Shown here: positions 34,626 to 47,140 of the stretch, piece after piece
How the letters are laid out: every line of letters starts with the position of its first letter
Position numbering within the stretch: the stretch's first letter is position 1
From: Daphnia pulex
Lineage: Eukaryota; Arthropoda; Branchiopoda; Diplostraca; Daphniidae
NCBI RefSeq assembly: GCF_021134715.1
Contig: NC_060025.1
Coordinates: 7,564,001 to 7,628,000 of the forward strand
Direction: 5' to 3'
Length of the DNA stretch: 64,000 nt
Position numbers and translations under genes: made by a program
Notes under the pieces: generated by a model
The model's database searches: none
What the model was told of the DNA's origin: nothing
The model's input: only the letters and a program-made list of their open reading frames with translations

Positions 34626-34731
34626 CAACATATAAACGGTAAACTTCATAGACGCAAATTTCAATTAAACCAAATACTGGATGTAACTTATGAAGCACAA
34701 CACCACCGATTCAAAACCAAGGAACTTTTCT
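34626..34731. repeat. Tandem repeat, copy 1
   Basis: Contains ACATATAAACGGTAAACT, ACTGGATGTAACTT, GCACAACACCA and CCAAGGAAC, in the same order as the copy that follows directly at 34741-34833. It is a non-coding tandem duplication. Confidence 0.7.
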
Positions 34732-34740
34732 GTTCCTTTT

Positions 34741-34833
34741 CCACATATAAACGGTTAACTGCATAGACACAAATAACAATTAAAACTGGATGTAACTTTT
34801 GTGCACAACACCAGCAGTCCGGCACCAAGGAAC
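34741..34833. repeat. Tandem repeat, copy 2
   Basis: Repeats ACATATAAACGGTTAACT, ACTGGATGTAACTT, GCACAACACCA and CCAAGGAAC from the copy 115 nt upstream, with internal indels. Confidence 0.7.
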
Positions 34834-35340
34834 AGCAACAGCATAATTCGACGCAAAAAATCTTTCACCAGTATAGGCTGCAACAACATGCCATATTGGA
34901 CAGCAACATCACTGCTACGTAAACACAAACCTATGACCAAAATGAAATTAATGTTTGATCAATGGAAATTTTGTATAAAATAAAAAAATCACTTCAAATG
35001 GAGTTCACCCAAATATTCTATGGCAACACTATCTGATATTCTGATAACTATAGTTAAAACAAAAATTTACATGAAACTAGATGATGACTCATTTAAGATT
35101 TCAATACAAATTCATTTGAAATTTGTAGTGCTTTGCAGCAAAACAAAAACATTCTTCTACAGTATCTGCCTATCTTGTTAACCAATTCCCCTTAAACAAT
35201 CCATAACTCAATTTACATATGATCGAAGGAAAGAGCTGTTGACATGATGAAATCCCCAAATGTTAAAATGAAACAATGTAAGCAATTATAGTAGTCCAAG
35301 CATAATACTTCCCAAGTTAGAACTTATAATTTTTATCAAA
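34834..35340. other. AT-rich non-coding stretch
   Basis: No gene, repeat or strong structure recognised. Confidence 0.5.
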
Positions 35341-35590
35341 TTACCATTTCAAGGAGTTTTTTTCAGTTCTACTAGATGTCCAACATTTCGGCAACCACAA
35401 TGCAGCATGATCCAGCGTCAACTCAGATACTGATCCCAGAAGACTTAAAGCATGGGACTCTCCCAAACTCCAGGACAACATCACCACCAAAGACTGCATG
35501 CAACAGCTCAATTTAATCACACCTTTCACTGGATGACTGCAACCAATCCATGCGCACATTAGACTACAACAAAGAAGCACAGACTTCACC
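35341..35590 (-). repeat. Tandem duplicated exon-like unit, copy 1
   Basis: Starts TTACCATTTCAAGGAGTTTT and contains GACTGCATGCAACAGCTCAA, ATCACACCTTTCAC and CACAGACTTCACC. The copy at 35621-35780 is similar but shorter. Read on the minus strand the unit ends CCTTGAAATG followed by GTAATTTG, a donor-like junction present in both copies. A minus-strand non-coding transcript with duplicated exons is therefore possible. Confidence 0.6.
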
Positions 35591-35620
35591 TAGCTATTGA
35601 AAAACAAAATCAAGTTCAAA

Positions 35621-35780
35621 TTACCAATTCAAGAAGTTTTCCTGCAGTTACACCCTGGATAGCACCAACTCGATAAACTGCATGAACTGCAACTCAACCA
35701 TGACTCGATCACACCTTTCACCAACTGGCTGCAACAAAACCACATTAATGATACTACAGCCATGAAGCTCAGACTTTGTC
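35621..35780 (-). repeat. Tandem duplicated exon-like unit, copy 2
   Basis: Starts TTACCAATTCAAGAAGTTTT and contains AACTGCATGAACTGCAAC, ATCACACCTTTCAC and CTCAGACTTTGTC. It lacks about 90 nt present in copy 1. The minus-strand donor-like GTAATTTG is kept. Confidence 0.6.
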
Positions 35781-36252
35781 GTGTTCTAAATTTCTGCAAC
35801 AGTTGAGCAAAGGGATCTCCATTTCCGACCTGAAAATCAACTTATAAAAGTAAAACCTATTGCATTATTGCAGGGAGATTGATCAACAAAATTACTTTAC
35901 TAGCTCTGTGAAGTGTTTCTGCACGAGATGAGACGTACAGCTAACAATGGCCGACATTTCGACAAAATGGACAGCAGTTTCCCACGTCATCACATTTGGC
36001 CAAGTAAACTTAAATGCCAGATTGCCTGTAAATTCAGACAGAGACGTCAAAGATTAATTAAATTTAAGAAATCCAAACTAGCATTACCATTTACATTTAA
36101 TGGCTAAAAATGTAGGACCAAAATGTAGATCGACACCAATCAACTTGGAAGACACATTCAAGTCAGCGTCTCGGAAACAAATGGCAAATATTTCTTACTC
36201 ACGAAGACACTCGCGTCACCTGGCGGATGGGAGGACAATCCGCCGTTATGGC
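35781..36252. other. Non-coding stretch
   Basis: No recognised coding region. It ends in GC-richer sequence (CACCTGGCGGATGG, GACAATCCGCCG) just before repeat block 2. Confidence 0.5.
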
Positions 36253-36418
36253 GACCGTAGAACTCCACCGACAATAGAACCCCAATATTTTAAATTTAAA
36301 AAAATGTCTTTGTATGCGACAGTAGAACTCCAAAGACATAAGATGATAAGAACTCCTTTTTTAAATATTATTAAAAATACCCGACAATAGAACTCCACAA
36401 CGCGACAATAGAACTCCA
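36253..36418 (+). repeat. Repeat block 2 of GACARTAGAACTCCA units
   Basis: Units lie at 36253, 36270, 36318, 36383 and 36404, with a partial AGAACTCC near 36351. Order, orientation and the AAAAATACCC spacer match block 1 at 31483-31583. The unit length is 15 nt and the spacing is irregular, so this is neither a simple satellite nor a CRISPR array. Confidence 0.75.
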
Positions 36419-36894
36419 ATAAATTCTTTAATTATTTTCATGTTCGACAGTAAGATGAATGTCTTTTCTTTCCATTAAAAAAGTCTAAATGGCGTACGTC
36501 ATTAAATTTATTGGTAAAATGAAGCGAATAAAAGAAACGATGATTAACCGCACTTTCTCCTACTTCATCATTGGGTACAACCGTGCAACTGTAACGGCAA
36601 TTAGTTATTAGTTATTACAATGTCAGAAGAACATAGAAAAACAACATAATGTTAACTTACAGTTAGCATCAATTATAAAAATTTTAATCAGCTTCTTGAT
36701 TTTCCAACCATAGAGAAATTTCGAATTTTGTCTTTCTGCCTCCCATCTTGGCTAGCCAATCAAAGCTTGTTTTTATTTTATCCTCCGGGCACCTTCAAGC
36801 TATTCATTTCGTCTGCCATGTCATCACTGGCTAAACCAGAAAATAAAATATCTTTTGAGTTTTGACGTGCCTCTATTACAATTACACGTCTAGA

Positions 36895-37941
<1,047 letters not shown>

Positions 37942-38204
37942 TACATCTTGAAATGAAATATTTGTATTGATTGATATTAATACCAGAAACAAATACACAT
38001 TAGGCGCTTTGTACAAACACGAATAATAAGTTGTCATGGTTACATATTTTAGAGCCAATCATGCACACTATTGTAGGAATGTTACAATAAAAGACGAAAC
38101 GAGAGAGTCTAATAAAAGAAGCGAGTAAAGAGTGAAATAAAAAATTTGTTTTTTTTGCAAAGAATAGATAAAGAATAAGAAGGTTGAATTTTGAAATCAT
38201 AATT

Positions 38205-41200
38205 TCACGCGAGTTGTGAAAGCGTTGGAGGAGTTTTCGCTTTAGGCATACTCCTGGGCATTTCACGAGATTCACTGATGTTGTTCTTTCGACTCGAGTA
38301 CGAACCTAGAGAGACGAGCGTCGAGGCAATTGCTAGCCCTAAATTGATATAAACAATTCAAAACCAAATTAGAAGGATTTATGTAATAAAATTCTCAATA
38401 AAATTAACAATGGCTTAAACTTAATCAAACTTAACAAATGGTCTAATAAAATTAACAAGAATGAATCAAAGTGAAGTACCCGACTGTCCTGGGGGTGTGT
38501 AGGGAAGAGTCCCATTTGGAAGTCGTATCAAAAGCGATAGCACAGCAGCCTTCTGATCGACGCAAGGTTCTAAAGCAATCGGACTTGGACGGAACTGCAA
38601 AATAATACGCATGATCTGTGAAATTAATGGTTACGTATTGATCTCTGATGGGACTTACCCTGCGTCTTCGACGGACGGCATTAGAAGTAACTGCTGATGA
38701 ATGGGAAGATGAAGATGAGGGAGCTGGGGTTACGTTGTTGCACAGACTCGTTTCAATTATATGTTGATTCATAGAACCACTTTGAGTGCCCACTACCGTG
38801 ACTCCTTGACTTCGACTTTCAACTAAATTTATAGTTATTAACACATGACAATGAAATATGAATAAAAATAACTCAAATACTAACCTGACGTACATCTATT
38901 ATTAGGGACGGGGGCACGACGAGGGAAATTGGGCGGCACTTGGAGTTCCACAAGTACGTGCGAAAATGGGCGAGAGGCCATTTGTTCCATCTCTACAAAC
39001 AATCTCTGTCGCCTAAATGAAGAAAATAAAAAACAAAGACGTGAGAACACATATCATTAAGAGTTAGAAGCCAAAAATGGCTGGGAATTGGACGGGAAAA
39101 TGTCTTTACCTTCGATACATGTCGTACTTCTGCTTGATTTTCCACAAAATTGCGGCCATCATGAGCAGGGATATAAAGCAAGCAGAAAAGGTGATGAAAA
39201 ACTGTTGCAACTCCAATTTTGGATGTTGACTGAACGAGACCTGAAATTGTTGAACGAAAATTTGTATCTTTCCTTTACATTCAAGCTAGAATTTTCTAAT
39301 ACCGTAATTTGGATTGGCGAGCGGAAATCGTAGACGTATACGTAAAACGTAGTATTCTCTTCACTGCCGAAGTGATACTCATTACGTTGAAATCTCGATT
39401 TGAATGTGGTGCAATTGTAATTAAACAATATATACTTTTCTTCGTCAATGTCCTCAGCATCCACCTGAGGGGTAAAAAAAAAGAAAAATTAGAGCCCGAA
39501 CAATGACATTCAATCTGAGGTGAACAACCTTGGCTGATCTAACACTGATGTTCAGCTTGGCCAGCGTGGAGCACTGTACACTGAATTCAAGATCAAGGTC
39601 AGGCTTCAGGGGTACGTTGCGGAAATTGATCTGCTTGATGTGGCGGTCTTCTTTCTTGGAGAGATTAAACGTAAATTGGAAATCGAGTTGTAGGTCGTAA
39701 TAGCATGTCGGTAACACTGTCCAGTTGGCCGGGACACCAGAGTTGGTGTTGGCATGTGACGATACTGTTAGTAGCCCAGGTGAGTAATGATTTGCTAAAT
39801 CACATCGTTCACAGTGATCCCCCACAACGCCTTTAGTGGTGCAAAAGCAACGACCAGTGAGGGGATGACATTGTGTTCCATGTCCACTGCCTTTAATTTA
39901 AAACCAGCACACATGGATTAGAAATGTTTCCAAAAATACAGAATATCAAAGATTTGTCATACATTGGCAAGGTGAACATGTTCCTCCGTTCACTGGATTT
40001 CCAAAGTAGCCTGAAGTACAGGTTTCACAATGGGGACCTGGTGTAATTTATTAAAAAAACGGTTTTGATAAAATCATAATCAGCAAAACAAATAAACTAC
40101 GAGTGATTACCTTCGGTAAGGTGTAAGCAAGGCTGATTGCATTTCTGAGTTCCCTCAATGCACGTACTATGACCATTACATTGGCACGGTGGACAACTGG
40201 TGAAGAACCACTGTTGACTGGGACAGAACAGTTCTGTACGAAAGTTCAGTACATTTGTCACAGGACCACTGAAACCACCTGGCATGCAAGTTCCTGTTCC
40301 TCGGTTTGAACCATCATCACACCAACCGCAAGCGGGATCCTCCTACAAATATGCGAGAAAAAAATATATTGAAGGTTATTCCACATTTCAACCAAACGCA
40401 TGTCCGTATTCAACCTGGCATTCGGAACAGCTGCGATGTGATTTGCACGTAGTCATTTTCGTATAGACACTTGCTCCTAGAGGTACATTTCGTTGTCCTG
40501 ATGAACCCCCGTCTTCAAGTTGCGGGAAGTCCAAATCTCGGCATTTGTTCTCATGTGTAGTCCATTCGGTGCAGAGACCATATGGAAAGGAAGGAATGTA
40601 GGCGTTCTTGTCAACACAGCGATTCTGATTTGAGCACCACAAGCAAGGACCCTGTCAAACAATTCCAGTAACGAATGATTCCTACGTGGTTATTAAAATG
40701 ATGATATTGAAATACCTGGGTGCAATTTCTGCAATTGGTACGCAAACTGCATGCTGCGTCACATACTTGATCTTCTTTAACGTCAACTTTCTCAGTACGG
40801 TTTCCCATCTAAAAATCGAAACACAAGGTCAATGTAAAATATAATCAGAAAAAAAGAACGTTAATATGAAACCAAACCGCTGATTTCTATCAATTAGGTA
40901 CTTTTTTTAAATATGACAAATTCTTCACGACATGCAAAATCTAATTTAAAAACGTCATGACCTTTTTTAATATCATTCAAGTTTATCTGAATCTTTTAAA
41001 ATGGGTAATGAAACGTGCAAAGGCCGGACACCTAATAAAAGCCATCCGTATGAATGAAAGTCGTGTTCATGAAAAAACGAAAGCAATCGTGCTGTTTAAA
41101 TAAGGATTTAAGAAAGAGACGCAAATGACAAGATGTAACCTTGCGCACATATGAGTAGCAACGGGCGTCAGGCTCCCAATGGCAATGCGGTTCCGTATGG

Positions 41201-44200
41201 CAGGCTGAGCAGCTGAAAAGCAAATCGGCTTTATGAAAAGTTTCAAAGGCTTAACTTCGACACCGGATTACTGTACCTATGCAACAGCCTACAAGAGTTG
41301 GCGTCGGCCACTTGACAGTGCTCTAGTGAAGGAATTGCTTTTGTATGTGTAAGCCCTTCTTTACACTTGGCATATTGGCAATTATGGCCACACCAGACGC
41401 AGTTAAATGTCGTATGCAAACAGGTCGGGCAACTCGAAATTGAACCACACTGCAAAGTTGAATTGATTGCATATCCTATCGCCGAGGCAGAAGAAGACCA
41501 TTCAGTCTGGGAGTTTGGCGACTCTGGAAACGCTATAAAGAGAAGATTTCTTACTAGTTACATTTGCTGGGGGAAAAAAAGCAAAGGAAAAGTAGAATTC
41601 CAATTACCTAAACCTGGACATTTTTCATATCCTTCTTTAGATACACTGGCTAAAGGCTCGCATTTTTTGGCTGCTTTGTTCCAAACACACTTTACACCAG
41701 GCATGGCGGTAAGACATTGCTCCTTGGTTGCGAGAGATGTACAAATGCCAACAATGTAAACTAGAACATCACTCTTCAATCGCCCGTCAAACCCGCCAAA
41801 AATCAACATTCCATAAGGAAGCAATGGTTGGTGGTACTCATCACTATCATTCAAATCTGGAAAATAAAATTGTTTATTTACTCGGGGAAAAAAAAACTAA
41901 GTTAAGAACTTTCATTACCTGAGGAAGGACCAAATGAAGCAGCTAAATGCCCGTAACGAGACAGATCGCCACCAACGCTGGTGGCCGCAGGTTGATTTAA
42001 TTTGAACCAAGTGTCACACACTGTATCGTAGGCGATAAAGTCTGATGAATAACACTTGGCACCCTAATTTCGTCCGAAATAACCATATTAGAAAGTTTCA
42101 AGAAAATTCTTTAAAAAAAATTACGCCATACATTGCTAATTGCCGTTTCGTTATGTGTGTTTCCTCCGTAAACAAGCATGAGGCCACCGCTCATAATAGC
42201 GGAATGTAGATAACGGTAGGAACCACTCGATGGATGAACACGCCAAACTCTTAGCGCCGGATCGTAAGAATGTAGGGCATCCGTCAAACCATAGGCAGAG
42301 CTACTTTCTGACTGGTAACCGCCGTAGACATATATACGTTTCGTTAAAGGATCCCATACAGAACTGTGGCCATAGGATCCCTGAACCAGGGCACCAGAAC
42401 TGGACACTACACTCCACTGTCGACTATCTGAAATTGGGTTAGTCAAAGAAAAATAAACAGAATTATGAGCTAAAATCATTTTCTATATTTTTAAAATATG
42501 CAATTTTACCTATACTGTACTCTTGCAGAATGTTGAGGTATCCATAGATAGGATTGTAACCAAAAATTACATACATCTTATCCTTGACCAAGACTGCAGT
42601 GTGGCCCGTAGTTGCTACCGGGCCACACAATCGATGATGGCACTCTTTATTTTTACTGGGCGCTACGAGTATCCATTCTTTTGTAGACAGGTCAAGGCTC
42701 CATAATTGGGACGAGACGGAACCATCATGAGTAACGCCTCCATACATATATAAAACTCCCTGAAGCAGGTAAAATTAGTAGGTTGGGTTCTTTTGGCAAT
42801 CGATATTAGGTGTGGTATAGCGAAACACCGAAAATAAAACATGAAATCGCCAGCACTATCGGTCTATCCTTACCTCATGTATTAGAGTAGAGTGGCCGTG
42901 ACGCAATGTTGGAATAAACAGTCCGTTTGTTTCTACGCGGGACCAGTCGTTTCCTATTGATTAAAATATTTGAATTAACTGAAATTCCATTATCCATTAC
43001 AACCTCAACAATCACAAACCTGATATATTAAAAGCCATAGTTAACGGTAACTTAAGATCTAATCCATGCCCTCCAACGACCCATAGAATTCCTTTCCAGA
43101 CAGATCCACTACTTTGAGTGCGAGCCAGACGTTCGTCACGAGTTCCATTGAATTCCCAGACACTGGTCCAAAATCCTCTGTCCCTAGTCTGATTACAGTC
43201 AAGCCCTTTAAAAAAAAAGAATCAGAGATTTATTATTGTTATAAAGAAAGCCTAGCTTTCTAGCATAGCTAGTGCTATATTACCTGACCATCCTTCATCA
43301 CAGACACAGCTGTGAGTTTCCATATTGCATACACCATGTTTGCTACAATTATTAGGGCAGACAGCATACTGACAGCTATGTCCATAGAAATCAGCATCAC
43401 AAGTGCAAGTACTTCCAATACATACACCATGGCCAGAACATCTTTTTCCCTCTTCATTAAAAGGGCATGAATTTATACTGTGAAAAGATTATTTTGATTT
43501 AGTTGATTGAGAAAGTCTGCCAAAAATGAAAATAATGCTAATAACATACCTATAAGATATATTAAATCCTGACATGTTATATGCCAAATCACTGTAAAAG
43601 TATAGCAGGATAGTGTTGGAAGTAGAAGTTATTTGATTTAACTCTTCCACCTTGTAATTGCCATATATGGTTAGGCCACTGGAAATGCAAAAAAAAAAAG
43701 TGTTTTCACAAAATTCCCTTTTAAGGAGATTGAAATGTTTAAATTTTCAACTAACAGCCACTTATAGACTAAAACTAACAACAATATATGTGTTTGTTTT
43801 GATAGCGATTTCCCCATTTGTTATACCTGTATACTGCGAGAAGTGAGGCAAAAACAGAATCTCCATCATAGACATAGAGATGATCCCAACTACATTCTGT
43901 TGCAAATTCAATGAGCTGTAATCTAAAGAATTAAGGAAATATTTATATTAATGAAATCAATACTGTTGCGAGAAATTTTTTACTTTTCTGAATTTGTGTA
44001 CTTACGAAATAGTTGCATTGGGCACAGAACTTTGAACAATCCATGCACATTTTGTATCTAATGAATAATTGCTAGGTCCATCAGAAAGGAAGCCAAAGGG
44101 ACGATTTAACAATATTTTCCCTCTACACTGTGGTATTTCTGCCCAGGTAGGAAGAGGTGAAGGTATATTGAAAAGTTGCTGATCATTTTGTTCACCAAAT

Positions 44201-44376
44201 TCCGACTCGCTGATGCAGGTTTGTGTATGATTGTCGCACTGATAGACTTCTTCAGCCTTGGAAGTTTGGGTTGCAATTAGTAATCCAAGACAGACTAGAT
44301 ATAAGGCTGCTATACTATGTTTTCTGCGATATTTATAAAATTCTACGGCACTGATAAAGGATGATTGCAACTCCAT
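38205..44376 (-). CDS. Attractin / distracted orthologue, single-pass kelch-CUB-EGF-PSI glycoprotein
   Basis: Twenty-three exons, all phase-consistent, give 1,385 aa. From the start: 44376-44006, 43922-43827, 43678-43550, 43477-43284, 43205-43020, 42953-42874, 42759-42510, 42427-42132, 42063-41919, 41856-41608, 41532-41277, 41212-41140, 40808-40716, 40651-40415, 40342-40111, 40037-39963, 39890-39529, 39464-39303, 39240-39110, 39012-38885, 38822-38659, 38594-38480, 38338-38205. Domain order: an N-terminal hydrophobic signal or anchor (AALYLVCLGLLIA), a CUB domain (FGFLSDGPSNYSLDTKC), EGF-like cysteines, six-blade kelch (GILWVVGGHG, VLYMYGGVTH, RIYVYGGYQS, LMLVYGGNTHNETAISN), PSI modules, laminin-EGF (CQCNGHS, CFCTTKGVVGDHC), a TM segment near residues 1172-1194, then KIKQK and MEQMASRPF. 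The C-terminal PSPIALEPC and TPPGQSGLAIAS are family hallmarks. The C-type lectin domain of vertebrate attractin is absent between the second and third PSI modules. Vertebrate and fly relatives act in melanocortin/agouti signalling, myelination and membrane-protein turnover. The role here is inferred. Confidence 0.95.
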
Positions 44377-45723
44377 GTTTCATCCATTCGACTAACAACT
44401 AACAACGAGTTTCTCAATAAACAAGAAGAGAACACTCGCAGCAAAACAGTCGTGTCGACTGTCGAAGGCGTGACGTCACATTGCCCACGGGCATGGGCAT
44501 TGGGAAGACTCGGCTGAGAGAGTTTGCATACAGTATACCAGCAGCAGCAGCAGCAGCAGGCCAATCACCGGATTTTTCTTCTTTTTTCCTTCTTTATTTT
44601 TCAGTCCATTTCTCCACAAGAACCCCGGTGCTGCTCTAGCACCGCCTTTTTTGCTTCAGTCTCTCCAAGGTAAAAGACAAAAATAAGTGAGCAGCGAAAT
44701 GGGTTTTATCCAGATGTTTTACCACCGCGAAGCACCAGTGGCGGCGAGCCCTTAAAAGAGAATAACAGAGTGCAATGTCCTAATGAAAGCGCCTTTTTTT
44801 TATTTTTCACGGTAGCACTAATTTATATTCTTCTGCCATCTTTGTCAAACGAACTTAATCAGTTTACCATCGATATTCTCGTGGTGCATTATTTATTAGT
44901 GCTGCTTTTCTTTCTGTTTCATCATTAAATTGTTGAAGTTCGGTTAAACGAGTTATCCCTGAGGTATATTTATATACGAAGGTCCTTAACAATATAGGGT
45001 GTGGGGTATAGGGGGTAGGGTAGTAGTAGCTAGTAGTGAAATTCAGAGGGTTTAATGTCCATTTAGTGTTCCTTTATACGTTTCTTCCCTGAATGACCAA
45101 TTGTCACCAAATTTTGTACATAATTCTGTCAAAATTTGATACATGGCGTAACGGGGTTTTCATTTGTTTTTATTACTGTTTTAAAAATTTAATTTGCGTA
45201 TTTGTATTAGCTGGTTGCCGAATCCTAGGCAGTGAATTCGCTTTTGTTTGCTTAACCTTCCAACTGTCAGAGTGCTGAGCAGTGTAAACAAAAAGAAAAA
45301 AAGTTTGAATCTTCCCTAGCAAGACAAGTTTTCATGATATGATATTGATTTTTTGATGATATTTGATTTGATTTTTATTGTTCTTGTTCGATTTTGTCTT
45401 TATTGTTCTTATTATTGCCTCTTTTTGTTTACTGTTTTTAATAAATGATGATCTTGATTTTAATAAATTTTTTGATCAAGTAAAATTTCTATTCCCCTTT
45501 TTTTTAACAGTTAGTCATCAACCAAGAAGTTGAGGAACATTTTAAAAATGTTTGATCATACTCATTTTGAAGCTCTGGGTCATCTCTCTCTTCTTCCCAT
45601 GTCCTCTCCACAGTCATCAAGATCTTTTGGCGGTCGTGAAGAGTTACCACCGATCTTCCACTTCCATTTACCCCCGAAAGTTTTATAAGTGTAATTTTTC
45701 AAAAGTTACAAATTTAAATTTCC
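44377..45723. other. Attractin upstream region and intergenic spacer
   Basis: Presumed attractin promoter and leader next to the start, with a (CAG)7 run and a 7-bp hairpin (CGGTGCT/AGCACCG, 44626-44644). The rest is AT-rich non-coding DNA. Confidence 0.5.
44539..44559. repeat. (CAG)7 trinucleotide repeat
   Basis: Seven perfect CAG units, 163 nt upstream of the attractin start codon, so probably in its promoter or 5'UTR (CTG on the transcribed strand). Confidence 0.85.
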
Positions 45724-45800
45724 TAAATGACTTGATCGAGATTCGAACCCCGATCCATACGAGTGGCAGCCCGGGTTTCTAACCAATAGACCATCATTGA
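45724..45800 (-). repeat. tRNA-like (Gly-like) element, probably SINE-derived or pseudo-tRNA
   Basis: The minus strand reads TCAATGA, then an A-box-like TGGTCTATTGGTTAGAA, then CTGCCAC in anticodon position (as in tRNA-Gly GCC), then a B box GGTTCGAATCT, then TCATTTA. Six of seven acceptor pairs form. The anticodon stem does not pair, and there are about five extra bases after the T arm, so it is not a functional tRNA. Such A/B-box remnants are typical of tRNA-derived SINEs. The following 150 nt on the + side may belong to the same element. Confidence 0.55.
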
Positions 45801-46095
45801 CATGAAGTCTGAGGGAAAGCGTGGTCGGCTTGGTGTGTACACCAAACAATGTAACGAAAGACGAAGTAAAGTTATGGTAATATCGCTAGCGACGCTACCA
45901 TCGGTATCGATTTCGGAACCGATCATAAAACACTTAGGTTATATGCCTGAATTAAGATTTTTTCAGCGGTGGTTTAATCTAACTGCTATAAGACCACATC
46001 CATTTCTTTATATGTAATATATATGTAACTAATAATTTTTCCAATTCCATGTTACTATAGTAATAAATGTTGCTAAAACTTAATCTAAACATGAA

Positions 46096-46144
46096 GTGCG
46101 ACGTGGGGTGGCGGGGTGAAGCCTCCGCCACACCTAAGTCGCAC
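46096..46144. repeat. GC-rich near-perfect hairpin (49 nt)
   Basis: GTGCGAC...GGTGGCGGGG folds on CCTCCGCCAC...GTCGCAC with a loop of about five bases (TGAAG). It stands out from strongly AT-rich surroundings. It could be a tiny foldback/MITE remnant or an RNA hairpin. No gene context helps decide. Confidence 0.65.
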
Positions 46145-47140
46145 CACTCATAATATTTTTTATTAACATATTATTAGTCCATTAGTTATAAAGAATCAAT
46201 TATGAAAGAGAATAAAGGGAAACAGAATTTTCCAAACGTTATAGTATGTATTAATCTACCATAACCTTTATTTTCTGTCTCTTTAACGTTTAAAAAAAAT
46301 TACCGAGGGATATTACCGAAGGAATCTTGTTTGCCGCGAAATTTTAAATTGCAGTATGCAGTATTAATTTGTGAATCAATGTCAAACACAAATACTAGAA
46401 TCTCACGCATTGCGCATGAACAAACTATTTTAAAAGTTTCATCTCACAATGGTTTTAATGGGAGGAGGAGCTTGTACGAGATTTTTTCCACGGGTTGATT
46501 TATCCGGGAAACGAATCTGTCATATCTCATATACTCTTGATTTATGCCAAAATGTCGACTTAAGACTCAAAAACTCTACGCAGCAGCACAGCCACATTCA
46601 GCGATTTTAGAAAGGATTATATGGCGTCTTGAATATGTGGGTTAAGTAATCCCATAAAGCCAGATTTTCCGACTTTTGTATCCCTGCATAATAAATCAAA
46701 ATTTAACGCTGAAAATGTCAAAGTTGCTGGTGCTGTAAGTGCATCCTCGATCGATACAGAAGTTAGTCATGATTTTCTTGAAAATAACCATGTTTGCAAA
46801 TACATTTTGATAATCAAATGTTACAGTTTACCACAATAAAAAGATAGTCAATACCGCGTGTACAGTACTTCAAACGGAATTCCGATGTCTTTCTATTTGC
46901 TCGAATTAGGCCTATACTAGGAAATTCAAGTGCAAATACAAACATGTTTACCATCTTCTACTCTAGACTATATGATCGGCTTAATAGATTATGTGTATAC
47001 GTAATATGTAAATCAAATACCACGAAATGCAAAAGAGATGTTACAATAATCAAATTCAGCGTTTATTTTCATCCCGGAGAAAGCAAACTTTTGAGTAAAT
47101 AGTGCTCAAGAGTAGTATTTTCTTGTTAATTTCTCAGCTT
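46145..47140. other. AT-rich intergenic stretch
   Basis: No gene recognised. The right end is the PBDC1 3'UTR and downstream region. Confidence 0.55.

Noticed and set aside
36253..36418. CRISPR-like array of 15-nt repeats
   Set aside because: Eukaryotic context, irregular spacing, units too short and spacers not uniform. Reported as an interspersed repeat block instead.
44626..44644. Hairpin followed by a T run resembling a bacterial terminator
   Set aside because: The window is eukaryotic, so an intrinsic terminator has no meaning here. Noted only as a small hairpin upstream of attractin.
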